Shown in pieces: positions 8,205-16,633 of a stretch of DNA of 64,000 nucleotides. Position numbers and translations under genes: made by a program. Every line of letters begins with the position of its first letter. Position 1 is the first letter of the stretch. The stretch comes from Prolixibacter bellariivorans ATCC BAA-1284. Its GTDB lineage: Bacteria; Bacteroidota; Bacteroidia; Bacteroidales; Prolixibacteraceae. The stretch lies in the NCBI RefSeq assembly GCF_000621705.1, contig NZ_JHXO01000008.1, positions 1 through 64,000 of the forward strand. Direction: 5' to 3'. The notes beneath the pieces are model-generated. The model was not told the DNA's origin. It saw only the letters and a list, made by a program, of their open reading frames with translations, and ran no database searches.

Positions 8205-9152
8205 CTATTTTATTCTAACTAAATCAAATTTGGATTTATTCTGTTTGTCAGTTGCGCTTATGCCTATAATCTCACCGTTAGCATCAAGATATATATTGTG
8301 CCCACTTTTTGTCCAAATCGCTATATCATTTGTTCCATCTGAATTTAAATCTGATATCGATACCTTCTGGATTGAATTGTTTTTAGGCAATATTGCAAAA
8401 TACCATATTTCATCCCCTTTCTTTGATTTTCCAGCGTATGGTGGTGCCTCACCTGTAAAAATAGGCGGTAATTTTCCAATTACAGATATGTAACCTTCAC
8501 CTTCAATCAATGAACTTAGATCATTATTAACTCCATAGAAAATTATAGACAAAGAATTATCTTTTTCTTTAATGACATTAATCTTATTTATAAATCCAGG
8601 ATGCCAATATGTTGAAATAAAATGACCTTCCTTATCTATTAGCGTAATATTTGATTGATACCATCCATCAGCATCTCCATTATTCAGTAAGATTTGATTT
8701 TCATTTCCAATAAAATTACCTACAAGAAAATCCTTAATAATCATTTTATGACTTGATCCACCATTATAATTGGGTTTATTATTGTTTATGTAACTCCAAT
8801 TTTCATTTCCCTTTTCATCAAAACAAAATAAATAACCACAATCTTCATTAGATAAAGACTCATTCTTACCAATTGAAACTAAAACATATTTTGTGCTATT
8901 ATTATCTAAATTCACAATATCAGATTTCATAATCTGTCCATCAAATTTCTTTGTCCACGCGATTCCTGTTGAGTTATAAACCTTTAAGAAATTTTGCTCA
9001 TTTTCGACAAGTGTTATTTCTGAAAATCTTGAATGATTAGAAATTATATGAATCGCAATTCCACCAAAAAAACCGATTATACCGAGAACACTTGAAATAA
9101 ATCCAACTTTATTCCAGAAACTCAACATTCTATATCTCGTTACGAGTCTCAT
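8205..9152 (-). CDS. Membrane-anchored protein with VCBS/FG-GAP-like repeats
   Basis: 315 residues. One N-terminal transmembrane helix (WNKVGFISSVLGIIGFFGG, about 13-35) is followed by a soluble domain of beta-strand repeats. The stretches VNLDNNSTKYVLVSIG, LLNNGDADGWYQSNITLID and SDLNSDGTNDIAIWTKSG resemble the DxNxDG calcium-binding loops of integrin-like or VCBS beta-propellers. No enzymatic residues are apparent. It is distinctly AT-rich compared with flanking genes, suggesting recent acquisition. A second possible start is the Met at 9128. Function unknown; it occupies one unit of the minus-strand cassette-like array. Confidence 0.65.
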   Translation of the reverse strand: MRLVTRYRMLSFWNKVGFISSVLGIIGFFGGIAIHIISNHSRFSEITLVENEQNFLKVYNSTGIAWTKKFDGQIMKSDIVNLDNNSTKYVLVSIGKNESLSNEDCGYLFCFDEKGNENWSYINNNKPNYNGGSSHKMIIKDFLVGNFIGNENQILLNNGDADGWYQSNITLIDKEGHFISTYWHPGFINKINVIKEKDNSLSIIFYGVNNDLSSLIEGEGYISVIGKLPPIFTGEAPPYAGKSKKGDEIWYFAILPKNNSIQKVSISDLNSDGTNDIAIWTKSGHNIYLDANGEIIGISATDKQNKSKFDLVRIK

Positions 9153-9298
9153 TTTAATTTATGCATAACTAATTCGTATGTCCATTAAAATTGCCATATA
9201 TCTCAAATATAAATATAGAAGCGATATATATCATTTATTTCACAATCCGATCTTGCAACATTGACTATTAATACTTTGAAAAACCACCGAATTTCTCC

Positions 9299-9336
9299 AA
9301 AATGCAAATTAATTGCGGTTGAGATATCGCCGGGTA
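9299..9336. repeat. Cassette-spacer repeat, partial copy B
   Basis: AAATGCAAATTAATTGCGGT followed by a diverged ATCGCCGGGTAT. Same left half as the full copies, located directly downstream of the gene at 9386-9793. Confidence 0.6.
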
Positions 9337-9385
9337 TCCATTCAGTGGAAAGGCATACGATTGTTCATGACAAAGACGCAAAGGC

Positions 9386-9793
9386 TCACTTACTCAACAA
9401 CTGATCAATTTTCTCTTTCAGGTATTTATTCTCTTCTTTGAGTAATTCTATCTCGTTGTCCTTTGCCGATAGTAATTTGTCCAGAATTTCTTTTTCAAAA
9501 TTGTAATTATAAACGTTGCCAGTGGTATTAAATCCACTCCCGGACCCACTTCCACCATCTTTCACTTCCTGGTGAATATACGTACTTTCTTGTTTGAGAA
9601 GCTCTTCCATATTGGTTTCCAGTATCCCGGCAATTTGCTCCAGTCGTTCCAGGTCAAGTTTGGTTTCGCCGTTTTCCAGGTTTTGGTAGGTCCGGATGTT
9701 CATGCTCAGTTTGTCGGCCATGTCCTGCTGGCGGAAACCTTTCATTTCGCGGCGTTTCTTGATGTTTAAGCGGGCTGTATCCATGATGTCCAT
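9386..9793 (-). CDS. XRE-family regulator with C-terminal coiled coil
   Basis: 135 residues. An XRE helix-turn-helix occupies about residues 8-65 (NIKKRREMKGFRQQDMADKL, then MNIRTYQNLENGET). A Gly/Ser-rich linker (GGSGSGSG) leads to a strong Leu/Glu/Lys coiled coil in the last 40 residues (KEILDKLLSAKDNEIELLKE). The coiled coil suggests oligomerisation. It starts 68 bp upstream of the stop-side end of nothing else on this strand, but the MNT-HEPN gene lies immediately upstream of it (stop at 9862), so the two may be co-transcribed. It shares its plan with the regulator at 7573. Regulation of the neighbouring MNT-HEPN gene is possible but unproven. Confidence 0.78.
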   Translation of the reverse strand: MDIMDTARLNIKKRREMKGFRQQDMADKLSMNIRTYQNLENGETKLDLERLEQIAGILETNMEELLKQESTYIHQEVKDGGSGSGSGFNTTGNVYNYNFEKEILDKLLSAKDNEIELLKEENKYLKEKIDQLLSK

Positions 9794-9861
9794 AATCGCA
9801 ATGGTTTAGTTCTTTTCGTATTAATTAATAACGCAGGCCCTTCCCACAAGTGGAAAGGCTA

Positions 9862-10770
9862 CTACTTTTCAACCATAAAACTATCGATTTTTTCTTTACA
9901 GGCCAGCTCTGTCAGTTCACGCAATTGTTGTACCCGCTCCGAAAGGCAGGCCAAATCGTCGCGGCTGATGCTGTAATCCAGTTTGTAACGCGAATCGATG
10001 TAGGCTTTTTTCAACAGGGTAAATAACCGCTCCTCCTCTCCGGTTATCCGGGGAAAGATGGTCTTGAAGCGGTTGTCGAGCTTACAGACTTGCCCGTTGA
10101 GCTTGTCGAGGTCGTGCACCTTGGGTTTGTAATCGGTATACACCAAAAGAACACAGGCAAACAATCGTTCGGTGGCCTGATGAAGCATAAATGCAGCCTG
10201 GCTAAAACTACCCCTATTAAACGCATTGGTAAAATCGGTCATAAACTCATTGGCATTGTCGAACCACTTGTCGAAATAGAGCCGGGCTTTGCTTGTTCGT
10301 TGTTTATGGTCGGGCTGTTTGGGCGTTGCCAGCTGGAACTTCCCGCTGTCGTGCAGCATGATTCCCTCCTTCAGGACATCCATAAAGAAGTAATTGCCGT
10401 CTTCAATCTCGCTGTTCAGGTAATCGATGCCGTGGAATATCACGTTGAGCGGGGCTTCCCTGCCGGTGTCGCGGCGCAGTTTGTTTTGCCAGCGCCGGTT
10501 GCTCTCCCGTTTAATGGCGACCACTTCGGTATCGAGCACCACCAGTATGTCGTAATCGCTTTTGTATTCGTAGGTGGTGCCATCCTCTTTATAACGGTCG
10601 TCCACCCAGTCGCCCCGGGCATACGACCCGAACAGGATGATCATCTCGGCCGGAAAGCGTTGCTCAATGGCCGTTACAATCTTCTGCAGTTCAGCTTGCT
10701 TATCAGCGGGTAAATGGTCGGTCGTTGTTTTCAATGGGGCCTGTATTTTTGCGATAACTAAGGTAAACAT
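9862..10770 (-). CDS. MNT-HEPN fusion: nucleotidyltransferase plus HEPN domain
   Basis: 302 residues. The N-terminal half is a minimal nucleotidyltransferase with LFGSYARGD (about 46-54) and SDYDILVV (Asp72 and Asp74), a Pol-beta-type metal-binding pair. The C-terminal half from about residue 150 is helical and HEPN-like (FMLHQATERLFACVLLVYTDY and AYIDSRYKLDYSIS). Stand-alone MNT and HEPN pairs form toxin-antitoxin systems in which MNT adenylylates the HEPN RNase; fused versions occur and may be self-regulated toxins or tRNA/antibiotic-type transferases. An XRE regulator gene follows 68 bp downstream. Its GC content is higher than that of the neighbouring 8205 gene, so the array is a compositional mosaic. 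Confidence 0.82.
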   Translation of the reverse strand: MFTLVIAKIQAPLKTTTDHLPADKQAELQKIVTAIEQRFPAEMIILFGSYARGDWVDDRYKEDGTTYEYKSDYDILVVLDTEVVAIKRESNRRWQNKLRRDTGREAPLNVIFHGIDYLNSEIEDGNYFFMDVLKEGIMLHDSGKFQLATPKQPDHKQRTSKARLYFDKWFDNANEFMTDFTNAFNRGSFSQAAFMLHQATERLFACVLLVYTDYKPKVHDLDKLNGQVCKLDNRFKTIFPRITGEEERLFTLLKKAYIDSRYKLDYSISRDDLACLSERVQQLRELTELACKEKIDSFMVEK

Positions 10771-10926
10771 TTACGGGGAAAACAGGCATTTATCCGGCGT
10801 ATTTTTGACGACTGGGCACCATTGTGCCCTTGACATTAGGGAGAAGCAATCAGGAAAAAAAGAGGAAGTCCCAAAAGTCAAACTGCAAGGCTTAAATCTT
10901 ACTGAATTGTATGCAAACCTGTTTTC

Positions 10927-10987
10927 ACCCCTCCAAACCTCCCCTAAAGGGGCGGCTTAAAGTCCCCTTTAGGGGATTTAGGGGTTA
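10927..10987. repeat. CCCCTAAAGGGG palindrome pair
   Basis: Two copies of a near-palindrome, CCCCTAAAGGGG at 10941-10952 and CCCCTTTAGGGG at 10964-10975, lie within 61 bp. The remainder of the 429-bp spacer 10771-11199 shows no gene. A related CCACCAAAGGGGG...CTTTAGGGGGG element is at about 43977-44025. Such palindromes are common intergenic debris in Bacteroidota and could also end transcripts. Confidence 0.7.
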
Positions 10988-11095
10988 ACAGTAAGCATCG
11001 GATTAACAATTTGATAATTCAGAAAATGTTCCTTATTGTTTTTGGACTGCCTCCGGAAATTGAATACAAAACTGAGACCGTTAGCCCTTTGTTTC

Positions 11096-11184
11096 TGACG
11101 CTGTCAGGTGCTTTGCACGCTGACAGGGCAGCGGTTGATTCTTTTGACCACCGTCAGGGGTTGGGACCACTGACGGGGTGTAGC
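11096..11184. repeat. Cassette-spacer repeat, hairpin part, copy C
   Basis: Holds the strong hairpin CTGTCAGGTGC (11101) pairing with GCACGCTGACAG (11115), then the second inverted pair CCGTCAG...CTGACGG ending in GGGTGTAG. It lies directly downstream of the minus-strand AraC gene. Confidence 0.75.
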
Positions 11185-11199
11185 AACAGGGTTTCATCT

Positions 11200-12114
11200 T
11201 CAATTAAATGACTGTCGAAACGCCAAAGGTGAGAGGTTGGTCTTTGCCTTGAATAATTTGCTGAATGATTGCGGATGCTCAAAGCCTAAATGGTAGGCAA
11301 TTTCGCTTACCGATAAGTCGGTTGTCGATAACTTCTCTTTTGCTTTTTCAATTAACTTTTCGTGGATGTGCTGCTGTGTGCTTTGTCCTGTGAGTGAGCG
11401 AAGCATATCGCTTAAATAACGTGGCGAAACATGTAGTTGTTTTGCCAAATACTCAACAGTTGGAAGTCCTTTATTTAGCGTTTCTTCTTTTTCAAAACAG
11501 ATGTTCAACAGTTGTTCCATTTTAGAAAGTAAATCCGTGTTTACCGCTTTCCGGGTAATGAATTGCCGCTCATAAAAACGGTTACTGTAATTGAGCAACA
11601 AATCGATTTGTGAAAGAATTATATCCTGCGTATGCCTGTCGATATGCTGGTATTCAGTTTGTATTTTCTGAAAAATCTCTATCATGTCCGTTTCTTCCCG
11701 TTCCGAAAGGTGCAACGCTTCATTTATAGCATAAGAAAAAAAGCCATAATTCCTGATGGTGGTTGCCAGGGGGTGTTTTCCCAAAAAATCGGGATGAAAC
11801 ATTAATACATAACCTGTTCCGATGGTTTCATTGTATGTATTTGTTTCATCTCTTTCGACGGACTGAATTTGTTTCGGTGCAACAAATGTCATTGTTCCCG
11901 TGTCAAAGTCATAATACTGTTGCCCGTATTTTACTTTCGATTGAATGTTATTTTTCAATGAAATCGTATAAAAATCAGTAGAAAACTGTTTCCACACGTC
12001 AGCATTCGCAAGATGTAATTCAGATACGCGCACAACACTTACCAAAGGATGCAAAGGCTTTGGCAGAGATAACAACTCATGAAAACCGGACAGGGAATTT
12101 ATTTGCTTCACCAT
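11200..12114 (-). CDS. AraC-family transcriptional regulator
   Basis: 304 residues. An N-terminal cupin-like sensor half is followed by a C-terminal AraC DNA-binding domain with two HTH motifs: VEYLAKQLHVSPRYLSDMLR at about 220-240 and LSVSEIAYHLGFEHPQSFSK at about 270-290, ending in the family SPLAFRQSF. It lies 16 bp downstream of the short-chain dehydrogenase at 12131-12943 on the same strand, with no repeat between them, so these two genes behave as one cassette or operon. AraC-SDR pairs of this kind are widespread in Bacteroidota. The regulator may control the dehydrogenase; the ligand is unknown. Confidence 0.9.
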   Translation of the reverse strand: MVKQINSLSGFHELLSLPKPLHPLVSVVRVSELHLANADVWKQFSTDFYTISLKNNIQSKVKYGQQYYDFDTGTMTFVAPKQIQSVERDETNTYNETIGTGYVLMFHPDFLGKHPLATTIRNYGFFSYAINEALHLSEREETDMIEIFQKIQTEYQHIDRHTQDIILSQIDLLLNYSNRFYERQFITRKAVNTDLLSKMEQLLNICFEKEETLNKGLPTVEYLAKQLHVSPRYLSDMLRSLTGQSTQQHIHEKLIEKAKEKLSTTDLSVSEIAYHLGFEHPQSFSKLFKAKTNLSPLAFRQSFN

Positions 12115-12130
12115 ACGAATTTAAAATTAA

Positions 12131-12943
12131 TTAGTGTCCAACGAATTGTTTTCTTATCAGCTTTCTAAACTCTTCACTTCCCATTTGAGTACGGGTTTGA
12201 AACATATTTTCTGCGTCAGTTCCTGCAATATACCGAATTTGGTCTTTGCCGTCAGTGGCAGCTTCATATATTATGTCGGCGATTTGTTCAGGTGCAGAAG
12301 CCGCATTCATCATTTCATCAACATTGCCGAATAACTTCTCTTCCAGTTCCTGGTATTCAGCATGTGAGCTTTTGTCCAATGACCTGCCCGTAAAATTGGT
12401 CGCGATGGCTCCCGGGGCAATCGTTTTTATCCCGATGTTGTGCAGACTTAATTCGAACGACAAACTTTCTGACCACCCCTCCAATCCAAATTTGGTAGCC
12501 TGATAAACAGAATGTAATGGGAATGCCAAACTGCCACCGATTGACGTTGTTGTGATGAACAAACCATTTTTCTTTTTTCGGAAATAGGGTATAAAGGCTT
12601 TTGTAATACGCATAACTCCCAGGAGATTGGTGTTAATTTGACGAACAATCTGTTCATCGCTTAATGCTTCCAATGCCCCCATCAGACCGTAGCCTGCGTT
12701 GTTAAATACGACGTCTATATTTTTCAGGTCATTCGCTTTCGCAACAACGTCTTTGATTTGCTCCCAATTGGTGACGTCTAACGACAGTAATGTTACATTT
12801 TCCAATTTGGTGAGTTCTGTTTCCCTTTCAGGGTTTCGCATTGTTGCGATTACATTCCACCCCTTCGACTGAAATAATTTTGCGGTGGCCTTTCCCAGAC
12901 CGGATGAAGCTCCTGTAATGAAAATTGTTTTTTGCATATTCAT
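12131..12943 (-). CDS. Short-chain dehydrogenase/reductase
   Basis: An SDR of about 270 residues. The N-terminal glycine motif TIFITGASSGLGKATA binds NAD(P), NNAGYG follows at about 83, the catalytic residues are Ser in TTTSIGG and YQATK (Tyr/Lys), and a PGAIATNF segment closes the active site. The start was placed at the Met before MQKTIFITG; the frame extends 19 codons further to 13000 with a hydrophobic stretch that would be atypical for a cytosolic SDR. It is followed by the AraC gene after 16 bp. Substrate unknown; similar SDRs are annotated as oxidoreductases acting on small alcohols or ketones. Confidence 0.9.
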   Translation of the reverse strand: MNMQKTIFITGASSGLGKATAKLFQSKGWNVIATMRNPERETELTKLENVTLLSLDVTNWEQIKDVVAKANDLKNIDVVFNNAGYGLMGALEALSDEQIVRQINTNLLGVMRITKAFIPYFRKKKNGLFITTTSIGGSLAFPLHSVYQATKFGLEGWSESLSFELSLHNIGIKTIAPGAIATNFTGRSLDKSSHAEYQELEEKLFGNVDEMMNAASAPEQIADIIYEAATDGKDQIRYIAGTDAENMFQTRTQMGSEEFRKLIRKQFVGH

Positions 12944-13071
12944 GTTGTTTAAAATGTATAATGCAAAAATCAGTAGAAGTAAATAGTTGTTTTTTGCCAA
13001 ATTGAGTTAGGTTGTAGCCAAAATGACGAATGCATGGACTGTGGCGGGCCTTGTGTATGTTTGCTAAAAAC

Positions 13072-13178
13072 ACCCTATGTATCCAACATGGGAGCAATAA
13101 CACAAATTAATAGCAGTGATGGTACAGCCGGTTGGGATTTCAGCTGGAGAAAAGGATTACGACACTGACGGGGTGTGG
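13072..13178. repeat. Cassette-spacer repeat, copy D
   Basis: Begins with the upstream box ACCCTATGTATCCAACATGG (13072), then ACAAATTAATAGCAGTGATGG, a diverged GGGATTTCAGCTGGAGAAAA and the tail CACTGACGGGGTGTGGG. The internal CTGTCAG hairpin is missing. It separates the SDR and hydrolase genes. Confidence 0.75.
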
Positions 13179-13219
13179 GCAGATCCCATCATGAAACTTA
13201 CGCTTTGTCTGCTGACTTA

Positions 13220-14023
13220 TTATTTCTGTTTCTCTCCGGTCATAAAACGAATAGTCCTATCAATAATACCTTTGCTTTGCACCAACGATAAATGATCATA
13301 CCCCTCATTAATCACAACTTCCAAATTGCGCTCTACAGCCGGATAATCCCGGCACAGCTCTTGTTTAAAAGCGATTGTCCATTGCGGATTTATATGAGTA
13401 TCCGATTTCCCGAGTTCTATATGCATCTGTAAGGGTCTGTGAAAAGTCGCCAGGTTTGTCATTGGATTAAGTTCGTTATAAAGCCACTTCCCGAAATTTG
13501 TCGGGTTGCCTTGTTCAATGATTTTCTTCGAATCCATAACGTCGGTCATTCCCGGTCGATTCCAATCCGGACTGGCTGCCACTGCTCCTACTCTACTTAT
13601 TCGGGTATCGATTCCTGCAAGGGCGATAGCGATATCGCCCCCCATTGATAATCCGCCTGCAACAACCTCATCGTGGAGTTTAAATGTATCCGCCGCCCAG
13701 TCAACCACCCGGTAAGCATTCATAGCCGTGATGCCCAGGATTTGCCACATATAAGCTTTGAAATCACTAAACACGAGATTTCTTATTTCATCTTTTCTTT
13801 CGTTGTGTAACCACGGGTCAATACTCACGGAAAAGTATCCATGAGCCGCAAGTCTCTGTAATTCCTTCGCCCCTGTTTCTTTGTTTCCGCCCAAGTAAGG
13901 AAGCCAAACGGCTATTGAATTGTTGGATTTTTCTTTGTCCGGCCGGCAAAAAGCGACCGGAATATTATCGACATATTCAAACTCCATGTTTATGTAATCG
14001 AAATTCTGCTCGCATTCTTTCAT
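13220..14023 (-). CDS. Alpha/beta hydrolase
   Basis: 267 residues with a dienelactone-hydrolase or acetyl-xylan-esterase-like layout. The nucleophile elbow is GGLSMGGD (Ser near residue 135), an acid lies in LGKSDTHINP and the His is in EGYDHLS near the C-terminus. No signal peptide is evident, so it is probably cytosolic. It forms a single-gene unit between two copies of the spacer repeat. Substrate unknown. Confidence 0.82.
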   Translation of the reverse strand: MKECEQNFDYINMEFEYVDNIPVAFCRPDKEKSNNSIAVWLPYLGGNKETGAKELQRLAAHGYFSVSIDPWLHNERKDEIRNLVFSDFKAYMWQILGITAMNAYRVVDWAADTFKLHDEVVAGGLSMGGDIAIALAGIDTRISRVGAVAASPDWNRPGMTDVMDSKKIIEQGNPTNFGKWLYNELNPMTNLATFHRPLQMHIELGKSDTHINPQWTIAFKQELCRDYPAVERNLEVVINEGYDHLSLVQSKGIIDRTIRFMTGEKQK

Positions 14024-14087
14024 ACGTTCTGTGTTGCTTTATGCTTTTTAAAATAACGGGCAACCGGCTTATATGCCTGTCAAATTT

Positions 14088-14310
14088 ACCCCATATTACC
14101 AACATGGGAACGATGTATGTTCAGGGAGATTCAATACCTGATAATTACAAATCGAATTTTCACCGTTTCCGAGATTCCCCTCCGGGTAGCAAAATACAAA
14201 TTAATTGCGGTGGTGGTACCGTCGGGCGGGATTTCAGCCAGGGGCAAGATTTCCGACGCTGCCAGGTGCTTCACACGCTGACAGGTCGGCGGTTGGTTCG
14301 TACACCACTG
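14088..14310. repeat. Cassette-spacer repeat, full copy E
   Basis: The box ACCCCATATTACCAACATGG lies at 14088, 66 bp upstream of the hydrolase start. The main repeat runs from 14191: AAATACAAATTAATTGCGGT, GGGCGGGATTTCAGCC, then the hairpin GACGCTGCCAGGTGC / CACGCTGACAGG and GGCGGTTGGTT, ending about 10 bp before the stop codon of the VOC gene. Confidence 0.8.
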
Positions 14311-14320
14311 CAGGTCATTG

Positions 14321-14827
14321 TCATTGGGGCTCCCACAGTTCAATCTTATTGCCTTCCGAATCCAGAATGTGTACAAATTTGCCATAGTCGTAAGTTTCGA
14401 TACTGTCGAGTATCGTTACCCCGTTTTTCCTGAGTTTGTTAACCAGTCCCTCAATATTCTGAACGGTATAGTTAATCATAAAATCCTTTTTGGAAGGAGA
14501 GAAATATTCGTCCCCTTTTTTGAACGGTTTCCATTGGAGTGAATTTATCTCATCGGGGTTGTTCATATTTCTGGATTCAAAACTTGCAGACCCCCAATCA
14601 TTAACTTCAATGCCTAAATTTTTGGTGTACCACTCTTTTGTATCCTGTGGATTGTCTGAATAAAAGAAAATACCACCAATTCCTGTCACCCTGGGGGTAG
14701 TATCAATGGGTGAAACAGAGTTATCTGTTTGCTTCTCCTTGTCTTGCATATTTTTCGTCTTTTTAGTGGTCGAATTACAGCTTGCCAGTAATGCTATAAT
14801 CGATAAGGTTATGATTAGTCTGTTCAT
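14321..14827 (-). CDS. VOC-superfamily (glyoxalase-like) lipoprotein
   Basis: 168 residues. It has a signal peptide with a lipobox (IIALLASC, Cys17), a short charged linker, then one vicinal-oxygen-chelate domain: GIGGIFFYSDNPQDTKEWY at the start and KFVHILDSEGNKIELWEP at the end, the latter with the conserved Glu metal ligand position. VOC proteins bind a metal and act as lyases, dioxygenases or antibiotic-binding proteins, usually in the cytosol; a lipid-anchored one is less usual. Substrate unknown. Confidence 0.85.
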   Translation of the reverse strand: MNRLIITLSIIALLASCNSTTKKTKNMQDKEKQTDNSVSPIDTTPRVTGIGGIFFYSDNPQDTKEWYTKNLGIEVNDWGSASFESRNMNNPDEINSLQWKPFKKGDEYFSPSKKDFMINYTVQNIEGLVNKLRKNGVTILDSIETYDYGKFVHILDSEGNKIELWEPQ

Positions 14828-14900
14828 TTTATATCCAGCTTTTTACTGTTCTGTTGTCGTATTTAAACCGACACATCAACTGTATATGTTTACCTAAATT

Positions 14901-15116
14901 AACATATATCTTCCATATAGGAGTTACATGTATCCTTATTATTTTGTTACAAGCTTGCTAACCGGATTTTTACTGTTTAGCCAGGTTTCTTTGCGTTTCC
15001 CTTAAATACATTTTAATCGCGGTGATAGTCGGGCAGGATTTCGGCCGGAGATAAGGATCATGACGCTGTCAGGGGCTTTGCACGCTAACAGGTCGGCGGT
15101 TGGTTGTTGAACACTG
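14901..15116. repeat. Cassette-spacer repeat, full copy F
   Basis: The box AACATATATCTTCCATATAGG is at 14901, 73 bp upstream of the VOC start. The main part from 15004 has AAATACATTTTAATCGCGGT, GGGCAGGATTTCGGCCGGAG, the hairpin GACGCTGTCAGGGGC / GCACGCTAACAGG and GGCGGTTGGTTGTT. The rest of spacer 14828-15151 holds no gene. Confidence 0.8.
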
Positions 15117-15151
15117 CTATATCATTATTAAAAGGCTGTGTTTACTATTTT

Positions 15152-15823
15152 TCATTGTTTCATACAACCAACCAAAAGATTTCGGTCAAACTCATCAAAA
15201 TGCTCTATTACCGGGAAATTGAATTCAGAATAATTTTCATTTGTGGAATTTACAATGATAACATTTCCCACGTTGCTATTCATGGCAGCCTGAATGCCGG
15301 AAAAAGAATCTTCGAAGATAATTGATTGCGAATTTTTCACACCCAATTTATTTATTGCCTTCTCAAATATATCGGGGTGAGGTTTCCCTTTTATCTTTCC
15401 ATCATTATAGATAATATGCTCCTCAGCGAAATAATCAAGTAAGTTTAATTTTTCGATAAAGAAATCCACATTTGTTTTTCCTGAAGCTGTTGCAATTGCC
15501 ATCGGTATTTCGTGTGCTTTCAGGTAATTTAGCAGTTTTGTAGCGCCAGGTGCCAACTTCATTTCGTGTTGAAGACATTCGCTTCTATAAATACGTTCCT
15601 TTTCTTCGGTATATTGTTCGACTTCCGATTCATCAAGTTTTCGTTTAAATAGAAATTCAAGTGTATCTTTCCCGTTTCTTCCGTGTATATATTCTTTCTT
15701 TTGCGCCATGGTCAGGTTAACGTTGTGGGTTTCTAAATATTTATCCCACGAGGTTTCCTGGTACGCTGAATCCCAGAATAATGTTCCGTTGAAATCAAAA
15801 ATTACTCCTCCGTTTTTCATCAT
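15152..15823 (-). CDS. HAD-superfamily hydrolase with DxN variant motif I
   Basis: 223 residues with the beta-phosphoglucomutase/phosphatase-type layout of HAD proteins: motif I FDFNGTLFWDS at the N-terminus, a helical cap, motif II Thr/Ser in IATASGK, motif III Lys in KGKPHPDIF and motif IV FEDSFSGIQAA. Motif I reads DFN rather than the usual DxD, replacing the general acid/base Asp by Asn. DFNGT variants exist in HAD subfamilies, so it may still be active on phosphoryl groups. Cytosolic. Substrate unknown. Confidence 0.87.
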   Translation of the reverse strand: MMKNGGVIFDFNGTLFWDSAYQETSWDKYLETHNVNLTMAQKKEYIHGRNGKDTLEFLFKRKLDESEVEQYTEEKERIYRSECLQHEMKLAPGATKLLNYLKAHEIPMAIATASGKTNVDFFIEKLNLLDYFAEEHIIYNDGKIKGKPHPDIFEKAINKLGVKNSQSIIFEDSFSGIQAAMNSNVGNVIIVNSTNENYSEFNFPVIEHFDEFDRNLLVGCMKQ

Positions 15824-15883
15824 CCGAATTTTTTATGCATTTGCTAATAACAGGCACAACTTGCATGTATGTTTACTAAAACT

Positions 15884-16070
15884 ACCATCTGTTGCCAATA
15901 CGGGAGTGAGATGTGCAGTTTTTATTTTTTGCTTCAGGTTTGTAAACCGGGTTTGGCTGTTTTCCGAAGTTCCCCTGATGTTTCCCAAAATACAAATTAA
16001 TTGCGGTGATGGCACTGCCGTACGGGATTTCAGCCGGAGAAAAGATTTATGACGCTGTCAGGCGCAGGGA
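15884..16070. repeat. Cassette-spacer repeat, full copy G
   Basis: The box ACCATCTGTTGCCAATACGG is at 15884, 60 bp upstream of the HAD start. The main part from 15988 has AAATACAAATTAATTGCGGT, GGGATTTCAGCCGGAGAAAA and GACGCTGTCAGGCGCAGG, where the right arm of the hairpin is lost. Confidence 0.78.
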
Positions 16071-16104
16071 AACAAGCATCGAACCGGCTGGCTTCGTATT
16101 TTTT

Positions 16105-16584
16105 TCACTGAATCTCGATAATTTTTTTTGACAACACCGTTCCTGTTAAGTCATGTGTAATCGTACCTTCAATTATCGAATCTTCATTCAGCACAAATGG
16201 CATAATCTCCCGGATAAAACCGATTAAATTGAGTTTCTCAACATCATTTATTCCTACCCAGTGTAGTTTTCCTTCCGGACAGTCGATTTGCTTACCGTAA
16301 AACTCCGATGATGTATATATAAACAGAATCCACGAACTATCGTGTCCACTCAAAATGGTTTTAATAATTCCCTTTAATTTTAAATTCTTCGCATTCAGTC
16401 CGGTCTCCTCATTTATCTCTCTCAAACAGGACGTATGGATATCTTCGTCGAAATTGGTCTTCCCACCCACCCCGGTGAACAGGTCTTTCATTGGTTCAAA
16501 AAAACGTTCCAGGAAAAGAATCTCATTTTTATTCTTATCAATCAGAAAGCAAACATTACCGATGGTGATTTTTCCTGTAGCCAT
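16105..16584 (-). CDS. NUDIX hydrolase
   Basis: 159 residues. The NUDIX box is complete: GGKTNFDEDI, then SCLREINEETGL, matching Gx5Ex7REUxEExGU at about 38-61. An N-terminal strand (KITIGNVCFLIDKNKNEILF) and the preference for small NUDIX folds suggest an 8-oxo-dGTP-diphosphatase/MutT-type enzyme acting on nucleoside diphosphate derivatives. The substrate cannot be assigned. It is a single gene between two repeat spacers. Confidence 0.92.
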   Translation of the reverse strand: MATGKITIGNVCFLIDKNKNEILFLERFFEPMKDLFTGVGGKTNFDEDIHTSCLREINEETGLNAKNLKLKGIIKTILSGHDSSWILFIYTSSEFYGKQIDCPEGKLHWVGINDVEKLNLIGFIREIMPFVLNEDSIIEGTITHDLTGTVLSKKIIEIQ

Positions 16585-16633
16585 TTTGTTCTTTAGTTTT
16601 TAAGTTTAACTAGTATACCGGGCTACCAAAGTT

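Noticed and set aside
14191-15116. Canonical integron attC sites
   Set aside because: The RYYYAAC / GTTRRRY core pair could not be found at the ends of the spacer repeats and no IntI gene lies in the window; array-like organisation is reported only as a hypothesis.
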